The position numbers were made by a program, and so were the translations under genes. The notes beneath the pieces were generated by a model, which ran no database searches, was not told the DNA's origin, and saw nothing but the letters and a program-made list of their open reading frames with translations. DNA of 64,000 nt from G963677445 sp963677445 (lineage in GTDB: Bacteria; Bacteroidota; Ignavibacteria; Ignavibacteriales; Melioribacteraceae), in contig CAXXGF010000034.1 in assembly GCA_963677445.2 (NCBI GenBank), positions 3,923 through 67,922 of the forward strand. Direction: 5' to 3'. Positions 56,813 to 64,000 of this stretch are shown here, piece after piece; within the stretch, counting starts at the first letter, position 1; every line of letters begins with the position of its first letter.

Positions 56813-57105
56813 AAAAAACCATTGAAAGTTACCTCACGCTTCTTCGTCGGAATAACTTCTCTATCAAGGAGGCTTACCTGTTTGGAAGTTACGCGAAAGG
56901 TTTGCAGTCCGAATGGAGTGATATTGATATCGCTTTGGTTTCCGATATTTTTGAGGGCGTGCGAATCAGAGACAAAGACAAAATCAGACGTTTGACTCTT
57001 TCTGTAAGCTCCAGTCTTGAAGTAGTTCCATTCAGACCGGAAGATTTTTCCCCCGATAATCCTTTCGCTAAAGAAATAATCGATACAGGAATCAGATTAG
57101 TATAG
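56788..57105 (+). CDS. MNT-type minimal nucleotidyltransferase
   Basis: 105 residues. YLFGSYAKGLQSEWSDIDIA is the GSx(10)DxD active site. In related pairs the nucleotidyltransferase AMPylates and neutralises the HEPN toxin. Overlaps the HEPN gene by 25 bases. Intact, so this is the only toxin-antitoxin pair in the window with both partners complete. Confidence 0.92.
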   Translation: MDTIPIDIKKTIESYLTLLRRNNFSIKEAYLFGSYAKGLQSEWSDIDIALVSDIFEGVRIRDKDKIRRLTLSVSSSLEVVPFRPEDFSPDNPFAKEIIDTGIRLV

Positions 57106-57208
57106 TCATTAAGACTCTTCAATACTTTATAATGAAAATTACAATTATTGAAACCTTATACCGGATACCGCATCTTATTATAAGAATAATAAAATAACCG
57201 GGGAAAAA

Positions 57209-57595
57209 ATGAAATATTATAATTCAAAAGAAGTAAGTTACTCATTCGATGAGACAATCAATAAAGTGCAGGAAGTATTAAAGGAACAGGGATTCGGCGT
57301 TCTAAGTGATATCGATGTTCAGGCTACATTAAAGAAAAAGATCGATGTCGATTTCAGAAAATACCGCATTCTCGGCGCGTGCAATCCACCTTTCGCGCAC
57401 CAGGCATTAACTGCCGAGCCGAATATCGGAGTTATGCTCCCCTGCAATGTTGTGGTGCAGGAAACTGAAAAAGGAAAAATTGAGGTGACCATGATAAATC
57501 CCATGGATGCCATGCAGTCAGTCAACAATCCTGAAATGACAGCCATAGCTGAAAAAGTTACAGAAAAACTGGGTACCGCTCTTAAAAACCTCTAA
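57209..57595 (+). CDS. DUF302 protein
   Basis: 128 residues. VSYSFDETINKVQEVLKEQG FGVLSDIDV, then YRILGACNPPFAHQALTAEP NIGVMLPCNVVV, is the DUF302 fold; the Cys in LGACNPP and in LPCNV are conserved in the family. GGGG lies seven bases upstream of the ATG. Function unknown; related proteins occur near metal or sulfur genes. Confidence 0.92.
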   Translation: MKYYNSKEVSYSFDETINKVQEVLKEQGFGVLSDIDVQATLKKKIDVDFRKYRILGACNPPFAHQALTAEPNIGVMLPCNVVVQETEKGKIEVTMINPMDAMQSVNNPEMTAIAEKVTEKLGTALKNL

Positions 57596-58354
57596 GCCTG
57601 CATAACCGGAACCAATGGAAAATTCAGGGGAAAAATCGCTCTCGTAATCGTCCTCGTTCTCGAATAACCTGAGCGTTTTGAAAAGACGAGTACGAAGCAC
57701 GATTACTCCGTAAGAAGTTAAATTCTACGCAAAATGGCAAAATTTTATCGTACTCATAGAACAGGTACTCGTAATCGTCCTCGTTCTCGAATAACCTGAG
57801 TGTTTTGAAAAGACGAGTACGAAGTACGATTACGAGAACGAGTACGATTCCTTCTTCGGATTTATTTTGTCTCTGGCTCTGCCAGTTTATGAGTACGTAT
57901 TTAGAATCGCGGCCTGACTATCGGCAACATGTAATTTCAGAACTCCTTACTCCTCGCAAAATGAAATCGCGGAAATTTATCGCGAATTATCAGATCGCAA
58001 GCTCTCAATATAAATAGTATTTCTCATTCATCAAGCTAACAATAAAATTGATGTTTCATTTTAATGTATGAAAAGTTGTATCTGTCGTCCCTGACGGGAC
58101 TTTTTGTGAATGTACGTTACCCATTTACCCCACAATGAATTGCGGGGCTATTTTCTGCTGTCCCTGGCGGGACTCTCCTCCAGACTTCTATCCCGCAATT
58201 TTATTTTGCGAATGAATCCATGTAAGTTATTGTATTTTATAACCGGGATCAGGAGTTCTGAATTTGCGGGCTTTTTGACAAATTTTACTCCCTTGATTAT
58301 CCTCAACATGTTGGCTTTAGTGTGGTGATAAGAGCCTATATCCCCGGTGACACT
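57596..58354. other. Nested repeat region
   Basis: Direct repeats CGTAATCGTCCTCGTTCTCG ... (about 57633-57708 and 57769-57845) flank an inverted TTTTGCGTAGAATTT copy (57707-57740). An inverted short repeat CTCTGCCAGTTTATGAG is at 57875-57895, then A repeat copy 3 (57901-58338) split by the MITE at 57938-58260. No gene seen. Confidence 0.8.
57938..58260. mobile_element. MITE-like non-autonomous element, copy 2
   Basis: 323 bp with the same ends as copy 1 (CAGAACTCCTTA ... ATCAGGAGTTCTG) and 5-bp duplication AATTT (57933-57937, 58261-58265). It interrupts an A repeat; deleting the element and one AATTT restores the A repeat sequence seen uninterrupted at 55501-55610, which gives a natural empty site. 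Interior palindromes are the same as in copy 1; about 85 percent similar by eye. Confidence 0.92.
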
Positions 58355-61300
58355 TTATACCGGGGATTTTGCCTTTTCAAAAATCACTTCATGAATTATT
58401 CTCTGTGAAAACTTCACCAGGAATTTAACAGCATCTTCGGGAGAGCTGTATTTATTTTCAAGCTCAAATTTCATTACATTTTTTTCATGCTTCAGACTCA
58501 CGGTTTTGCTGTAATTATCAACAATAAACTGCATAAGAACCGTAAACTTATTGGTATAAAACTCCTCATTTTCCGCCTTCGGAAGTATTACGGCCATACG
58601 GTTCCTTTGAATCACAATCCTTTCAAATAGCGCGTAGGAAGCGTAATATCTCAGAACAGCGGTTTCAATCATTCTTTCAACCACAACAGGCGCCTTGCCG
58701 AAACGATCCTCCATCTCTTCCCTGATCTCCTCGAGCTCATCAATCTTTTTCATACTGAAAAGCGCGGTATAAAACCCGAGACGGTCCGACTGATCGGGCA
58801 TATAATCCTGCGGAATGCCAATTTCAAAATAAGTGTCAATTTTTGGTTCAGTCCTTTCAACTTCAACCGGGAGGTCATTAAATATTTCGCTGAATTCCTC
58901 TTTTTTCAATTCTTCAACAGCCTCATCCAGCAGTTTCACATACATATCAAACCCGACTGTGTCGATTGAGCCGCTCTGCTCGGTGCCAAGCAGGTTTCCC
59001 GCGCCCCTGATTTCCAGATCGCGCATGGAAAGATTAAATCCCTCTCCCAGGTCGGTATATTCCTCAATAGCCTGGAGCCTCCTCACAGCTTTTTGTGTGA
59101 TTGTGTTCATTGAGGGAACAAGAAGATAAGCATAAGCCTGACGGTCGGAACGTCCCACCCTTCCTCTCAACTGGTGAAGTTCGGCAAGGCCAAACCGGTC
59201 CGCCCTGTTGATAATGATCGTATTAACATTGGGAATATCCAGACCCGATTCAATGATCTTGGTGGCAATAAGCATATGATGTTTTCTATTCAGAAAATCA
59301 TGGATTACCTTTTCAAGCTGAAGCGGTTTCATCTGGCCGTGAGCGACCCCGATATTGATCTCGGGAATATGTTTCTGTATATAGGCCGCGATCAGCTCTA
59401 TCGACCTGACCCTGTCGTGGACAAAATAAATCTGACCGTTTCTTTTTATCTCCTCAAGAACCCACTCCCTCACCTTCATAATATCAAAAACTTCCACCTT
59501 TGTATAAATCGGCTGCCTGTTTGGCGGAGGTGTGGCAATTATGGATAAATCCCTGGCCCCAAGCAGCGACAGATTAAGTGTTCTCGGAATAGGAGTTGCC
59601 GTGAGTGTCAGGGTATCAACATTTGCCCGCGTCGTACGCAGCTTTTCTTTCGCCATCACTCCGAATCGCTGCTCTTCATCAATTATTAAAAGACCAAGAT
59701 TCTGAAACTTTACATCCTGCGATAAAAGCCGGTGTGTTCCGATTATTACATCCACCTTGTTTTCCGCCAGGTCCTGGACTATCTGCTTCTGGGATGACTT
59801 GCTCTGAAACCTTGAAAGCACAGCAACTTTTACCGGGAACTGCGCAAGACGGTCTTTGAATGTATAATAATGTTGTTCGGCCAGGATTGTTGTCGGCACC
59901 AGCAAACCCACCTGTTTATTGTCATTTATCGCCTTAAAAGCGGCGCGGACCGCTATTTCCGTTTTGCCGAATCCCACATCACCGCATACCAGCCTGTCCA
60001 TCGGGCTGTCCGATTCCATATCCTCTTTTACCTCCTCCGTTACTTTGGCCTGGTCGGGAGTATCTTCATAAAAGAATGAAGCCTCGAGCTCCTTTTGCCA
60101 GATATTATCGGGACTGAAAGGGAAGCCTTTTTTTGCCTTTCTCTGGGCGTAAAGAGTTATCAGCTCTCTGGCGGCAGTTTTTATTTTATTTTTAACTTTC
60201 CTTTTGGCATTCTTCCATTCATTGCTGCCGAGTACTGAGAGTTTTGGCGGATCGGTATCCTTTGCCGAATATTTCTTTACGAGTGAAAGGTAATTAAGAT
60301 TTACATATACTATTCCCCCCTCGGCATAAAGGATCTTTATCGATTCCTGCTCAACCATCCCTATTTTTATTGTGTGAAGCCCTGAATAACGCCCGATTCC
60401 ATAATTCTCATGAACAACATAATCCCCATGTTTCAGCGAGGCGAAATCCCTTACTCTCGATTTTTTTATTTTATGCCGGCGGGAAAGTTTTGTCCTGTAT
60501 GGTTTATTGAATATCTGGTAATCAGAAAGGACAAGTATCTTATCCTTTTTATAAAGATAACCCGCTTTAATGGCAAGCACATTAATTTTAACTTTTCCTG
60601 ATTCAATCAGCTCAGCCAGCTCTTTCTTAAAATCAGAAAGCAGTTCCAGCAGTCTTTTTCCCTGAATCTCATTTTCCGCCGTTAAAATAATTTTATAATG
60701 TTTCGCCGAATAATCTTTAATAACATTAAAGAGCACTTCAAAATTTGAGTTAATCGGAGGAGCTTCATTCAGGTGAAGATTTATCCGGCCATCGCTGTCC
60801 AGCTCCTGTTCTATAAGCCAGCGTCCGTTTTTGCTGTATACATCTTCCAGGGTAAGGTCATGTATTATTCCCTCCTCTGTTTCCACTTTTTCCTCTTCCG
60901 CTCCCTTTTCTTTCTTCCCTTCATAAAGTTCCTCTAAAAGTTCCTCCTCCATATCCTCAGGCGTTTCACCCGATTTATCTTCTTTTTTTATGTTGAAATA
61001 TGATTCGAGTTCATAAGCGCCCGCAAAAACCAGGGGATTGCCAATAAAATCAAATATATCGGACATCCTCTCCTTATCTTCACTATTCAATTTCGCCGCG
61101 ATAGTTATCTGTTCTACTATATTTGAAGAGCGCTGCGACTCCGGATCAAAATATCTGATCGATTCAATAAAATCACCGTCAAATTCCACACGTCCCGGCC
61201 TGCTCTCACTATATGACCAAAAATCTATGATTGAACCTCTTACCGCGTAATCCCCCGGATTTTCCACAAATTTATCTTTGCCATAATCGATAAGCTCAAG

Positions 61301-61738
61301 ATATTCTATCAGTTCATCATAAGATATATCCCCTCCTGCCTGAAGGGTGGTGGTATTTTTACTCAGATGCTGGCGTGAAGGAACCCTGATATTTAATATC
61401 CTGTAGGTCGATAAAAAAATGAATTTTTCTTTTTTGCTCAGTGAGGTTAATGCTTCCTGAAGTTTATCGGTATTGAATTCGGTTATCGATACCGTATCCT
61501 GGCCAAGTCCGAGGATATCAAATTCCACTTTTGCTTCATCAACACTTTTTTTATCAGGAAAAAGTAAAATAATTTTACTACACAGGGGATATAAAGACCA
61601 TGCCAGTAAATTCCTTGTCGAACCCGGCATAGATGAAATTAACAATCTGCCGTTTTCAAACTGGCCTTCATTAATTTTCGATCTCAGGTCTTTTAATTCT
61701 TCAAACTGGCGAAAATCTTCCAGGAAAGGGATTTTCAT
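58355..61738 (-). CDS. mfd: Transcription-repair coupling factor
   Basis: 1127 residues, typical length. N-terminal UvrB-like module (about 1-330, with STYRILNIRVPSRQHL), CarD-like RNA-polymerase-interaction domain (LKHGDYVVHENYGIGRYSGL, about 435-455), RecG-like motor: VCGDVGFGKTEIAVRAAFKA (Walker A, about 590), LLIIDEEQRFGV (DEEQ box, about 685), TATPIPRTL, and RGRVGRSDRQAYAYLL; C-terminal TRCF domain (about 970-1090). An acidic insert near 255-290 (EEELLEELYEG) is unusual. Displaces stalled RNA polymerase and recruits UvrA. Intact. Confidence 0.96.
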   Translation of the reverse strand: MKIPFLEDFRQFEELKDLRSKINEGQFENGRLLISSMPGSTRNLLAWSLYPLCSKIILLFPDKKSVDEAKVEFDILGLGQDTVSITEFNTDKLQEALTSLSKKEKFIFLSTYRILNIRVPSRQHLSKNTTTLQAGGDISYDELIEYLELIDYGKDKFVENPGDYAVRGSIIDFWSYSESRPGRVEFDGDFIESIRYFDPESQRSSNIVEQITIAAKLNSEDKERMSDIFDFIGNPLVFAGAYELESYFNIKKEDKSGETPEDMEEELLEELYEGKKEKGAEEEKVETEEGIIHDLTLEDVYSKNGRWLIEQELDSDGRINLHLNEAPPINSNFEVLFNVIKDYSAKHYKIILTAENEIQGKRLLELLSDFKKELAELIESGKVKINVLAIKAGYLYKKDKILVLSDYQIFNKPYRTKLSRRHKIKKSRVRDFASLKHGDYVVHENYGIGRYSGLHTIKIGMVEQESIKILYAEGGIVYVNLNYLSLVKKYSAKDTDPPKLSVLGSNEWKNAKRKVKNKIKTAARELITLYAQRKAKKGFPFSPDNIWQKELEASFFYEDTPDQAKVTEEVKEDMESDSPMDRLVCGDVGFGKTEIAVRAAFKAINDNKQVGLLVPTTILAEQHYYTFKDRLAQFPVKVAVLSRFQSKSSQKQIVQDLAENKVDVIIGTHRLLSQDVKFQNLGLLIIDEEQRFGVMAKEKLRTTRANVDTLTLTATPIPRTLNLSLLGARDLSIIATPPPNRQPIYTKVEVFDIMKVREWVLEEIKRNGQIYFVHDRVRSIELIAAYIQKHIPEINIGVAHGQMKPLQLEKVIHDFLNRKHHMLIATKIIESGLDIPNVNTIIINRADRFGLAELHQLRGRVGRSDRQAYAYLLVPSMNTITQKAVRRLQAIEEYTDLGEGFNLSMRDLEIRGAGNLLGTEQSGSIDTVGFDMYVKLLDEAVEELKKEEFSEIFNDLPVEVERTEPKIDTYFEIGIPQDYMPDQSDRLGFYTALFSMKKIDELEEIREEMEDRFGKAPVVVERMIETAVLRYYASYALFERIVIQRNRMAVILPKAENEEFYTNKFTVLMQFIVDNYSKTVSLKHEKNVMKFELENKYSSPEDAVKFLVKFSQRIIHEVIFEKAKSPV

Positions 61739-62461
61739 GTTTTCTCTAAAATTTTAAAATAGCATATTTCTCCATCCTGCCTTGCGGCAATAGGAAACCA
61801 CCGCAAATATAACCTTTCGATAAAAAAAATGAAAGCGATCGCATTATATGCCTCATTTTTTACATTTTCTTAACTTTGGTTTGTCCCTTGTTAATTAGTA
61901 AAATTGTAGTGTGGAGTTTTTTTTCTTATTTTATAATTGTTAATGGTTTATTATTGCATAAATTCTTCTCTAATTGCTCTTTTCACATAATTATTTAGTC
62001 AACAAGGCATCTTCCTTTAAAGTAATTAATCTGAACAGACCAATTAACAGATAAAGATTTTATCAATTATTTTCCTGCTTTTATGGCAGAATATAAAAAT
62101 GAGAATAATCTTTTGTGAAGAACGTAATTATCAACTGGCAGAACCAGAGACAATGAGGAATTACGAATTGGCTTTCCCAGAAATATTTTTTTGAATCGAA
62201 TCTGCATTGTAGAAGCAGCATTATTGCGGAACGTCCCTATGGGGTAGTAAGAAACAAACTCCTACAAGTCGATCCCTGTAGGGAATCAACCAAACACCTG
62301 TGAAAAGAAATAAAAGATTTTGTATTCCATAAAAATTTTTGCCATCTTGAGCAGAATTTGACTTCTCACAGAGTTATCATAACCATACTTTTTGGTTCTT
62401 TCTTTGCCAATAAAAGATAAAAATACAACAGTAAAAAGAAATAAATAAACAGAGGTTAAAA
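61739..62461. other. Intergenic region with B repeat copy 2
   Basis: AT-rich with possible promoters of mfd (minus strand) and pyk. B repeat copy 2 is at about 62122-62226, followed by palindromic GATCCCTGTAGGGAATC (about 62261) and a diverged CTTGAGCAGAATTTGACTTC copy (62341-62376). No gene seen. Confidence 0.65.
62122..62226 (+). repeat. B repeat, copy 2
   Basis: Starts AACTGGCAGAACCAG, then ATGAGGAATTACGAATTGGC and TTTTTTTGAATCGAATCTGC, matching 15414-15522. Both end in a palindrome-rich tail that diverges. Confidence 0.8.
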
Positions 62462-63889
62462 TTGAGAATTAAAAACGCGAAAACCAAAATCCTTTCAACA
62501 ATCGGACCCGCTACCTCATCAGTGGAAATGATGACAAAACTCATCGAAAAGGGTGTTGACGGATTCCGGCTTAATTTTTCACATGGCTCTTATCAAATGT
62601 TTGAAGAAATTTTTAACAATATTAAGATTACAAAGGAAAAAACCGGCATGCCCCTTTCTGTTCTTGTTGATCTTCAGGGACCAAAGATAAGAGTCGGCGA
62701 ACTGGAAGAAGCTGAATATGAGCTTATTGACGGAGAAAGTATCGAAATAACCACCGAAAGGATCAGGGGTAACGCGAAAAAGATCAGCGCCACATATGAT
62801 CCGCTTCCCAGGGACGCGCAAAAAGGGGATTGTATCCTTATTGATGACGGACTGCTGCGTCTTGAAGTCACAGGGAAAAACGAGACCTCTGTTTTTTGTA
62901 AAATTATTAACGGCGGCGTATTAAAACCGAAGAAGGGAATTAATCTGCCCGGTATGAAACTGACCGTCCCCAGCGTAACAGAAAAAGATCTTGCTGATCT
63001 GGAATTTGCTCTCGGTTATGATATCAGCTTTGTAGCCCTTTCTTTTGTTCGCAGCGCGAAGGATATTACCGAATTAAAAGCCTGGATGAAAAAGAAAGGA
63101 GCTGATCACCCGGTAATCGCTAAAATTGAGAAGCCGGAAGCTGTAAAAGATTTCGACGCAATCCTGGCTGAAACCGATGGTATTATGGTAGCCCGAGGAG
63201 ACCTCGGAGTGGAAATGCCGGCTCAGGATGTTCCGGTTATTCAGAAAATGATCATAAACAAATGCAACGCGGCGGGCAAACTGGTAATTACTGCCACCCA
63301 GATGCTCGAATCGATGATAAAGAACCCCATCCCCACCAGGGCTGAAGCGTCGGATGTGGCGAACGCGGTCTGGGATGGAACCGATGTGGTTATGCTTAGC
63401 GGGGAAACATCTGTCGGCAAATATCCCGAGAAAGCTGTATGCATAATGAATGAGATTCTCCTCAATACCGAATGCCGGCCTGAGCTGTTTCATAAGAGGG
63501 AATATGAAGTGCCAAAAATACTGGCTGATAATATTTTTGACGCCACAGGCAGAGCCATAGCCAATATATCCGATCAGATCGGGGCAAAACTGATTGTCGT
63601 TTTCACGCACTATGGAAGAAAAGCGCGGGTTATTTCAAAATTCCGTCCGAAAGCTCCGATTTTTGCCGTCTCTGATAAAACCAAAACCTTGTCGCGGCTT
63701 AATCTTTATTCCGGAATTCAGTCATATTTTATGGATTCTATTGATGATGAGGATATAACAATTGAAAAAGCTATGGCAATGATTAAAAAGAAAGGGACGC
63801 TCAATAAAGGAGATATTGTTATTTTTACCGCGGGAGCCCCCTTTACCGATGATACCAGAAGAAACTGGATGCGATATATGGTTATTTAA
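62462..63889 (+). CDS. pyk: Pyruvate kinase
   Basis: 475 residues. Starts at TTG 62462 with AGAGGT five bases upstream. TKILSTIGPATSS (9-21), RLNFSHGS, VDLQGPKIRVG, VALSFVRSAKDI, the catalytic IAKIEKPEAV (Lys) and MVARGDLGVEMPAQDVP, TATQMLESM and MLSGETSVGKYP blocks are all present. Converts PEP and ADP to pyruvate and ATP. Intact; the radical SAM gene starts 18 bases downstream. Confidence 0.96.
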   Translation: MRIKNAKTKILSTIGPATSSVEMMTKLIEKGVDGFRLNFSHGSYQMFEEIFNNIKITKEKTGMPLSVLVDLQGPKIRVGELEEAEYELIDGESIEITTERIRGNAKKISATYDPLPRDAQKGDCILIDDGLLRLEVTGKNETSVFCKIINGGVLKPKKGINLPGMKLTVPSVTEKDLADLEFALGYDISFVALSFVRSAKDITELKAWMKKKGADHPVIAKIEKPEAVKDFDAILAETDGIMVARGDLGVEMPAQDVPVIQKMIINKCNAAGKLVITATQMLESMIKNPIPTRAEASDVANAVWDGTDVVMLSGETSVGKYPEKAVCIMNEILLNTECRPELFHKREYEVPKILADNIFDATGRAIANISDQIGAKLIVVFTHYGRKARVISKFRPKAPIFAVSDKTKTLSRLNLYSGIQSYFMDSIDDEDITIEKAMAMIKKKGTLNKGDIVIFTAGAPFTDDTRRNWMRYMVI

Positions 63890-63907
63890 CATCAGGGAGA
63901 AAATATT

Positions 63908-64000
63908 ATGGAAGGTTTAAAAAAAGCGCTTTGGTGGGAAAAGGCGCCGAACGGGAAGTTGCTTTGCACACTTTGTCCCCGTTATTGCACAATAGGAAAG
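63908..64000 (+). CDS. amrS: AmmeMemoRadiSam system radical SAM enzyme, 3' end outside window
   Basis: 31 codons visible from ATG 63908, with AGGGAGA nine bases upstream. MEGLKKALWWEKAPNGKLLC then TLCPRYCTIGK matches the N-terminus of AmmeMemoRadiSam (PflA-like) radical SAM proteins, which begin with a CxLCPxxC block before the SAM motif. The product of this conserved system is not well defined. The call rests on 31 residues. Confidence 0.75.
   Translation, partial: MEGLKKALWWEKAPNGKLLCTLCPRYCTIGK

Noticed and set aside
59174..60079. Several plus-strand frames inside mfd
   Set aside because: Shadow frames of a highly conserved gene.

Overview
The window looks like a chromosomal piece of a low-GC, Gram-negative bacterium of the FCB group, most likely Ignavibacteria/Chlorobi-like or a neighbouring Bacteroidota lineage. 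The reasons are two secreted proteins ending in type IX secretion (T9SS) sorting domains with the NYPNPFNP motif, a DUF2851 gene, TlpA-like lipoprotein-style thioredoxins, a bacillithiol-type BshB1, sparse Shine-Dalgarno use with several TTG/GTG starts, and no phage or plasmid backbone. This is inference from protein families; no 16S rRNA or tRNA gene was seen.

Layout. 1-2.9 kb: signalling cassette (tandem AAA+ ATPase, zinc-ribbon/FHA protein, PP2C phosphatase) ending in a strong terminator. 2.9-11.1 kb: scattered metabolic and hypothetical genes (4-OT-like tautomerase, DUF5984-like, pyrF, a frameshifted DUF2851 gene, an S41 peptidase relic, a large unknown gene) separated by repeat-filled gaps. 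12-25.7 kb: matrixin-type metalloprotease, two TlpA-like thioredoxins, a U32 (RlhA-like) protein, a T9SS cargo protein, decayed toxin-antitoxin loci and a chemotaxis receptor. 26.2-31.5 kb: two insertion sequences flanking an acyltransferase / radical SAM / DUF3795 group. 31.6-38 kb: a site-2 protease and a tight reverse-strand envelope operon (flippase-like, GT2, polysaccharide deacetylase, GT2, outer-membrane DUF1207-like). 38-43.9 kb: receiver protein, NADP-type glutamate dehydrogenase, a repeat cluster with a small mobile element, a DoxX/DUF417-like membrane protein, a broken PH-domain gene and a TPR-like exported protein. 44-50.5 kb: small antitoxins, exported proteins, two truncated PIN toxins and an IS1634-family element. 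50.6-64 kb: a 1296-residue T9SS surface protein with a predicted thioester domain, bshB1, a HEPN/MNT toxin-antitoxin pair, DUF302, mfd, pyk and the start of an AmmeMemoRadiSam radical SAM gene.

Two themes stand out. First, intergenic DNA is dominated by interspersed repeats: a MITE-like family with CAGAACTCCTGA termini and 5-bp target duplications (two full copies, one of them splitting another repeat so that the empty site can be read), a separate 434-bp element with 11-bp termini and a 14-bp flanking duplication that contains a 57-codon ORF, and at least four further repeat families. Second, accessory genes are decaying: three VapC-like PIN toxins are truncated, an AbiEii toxin is frameshifted and its antitoxin mostly gone, and three genes carry single +1 frameshifts. 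Core genes (pyrF, gdhA, mfd, pyk, bshB1) look intact.
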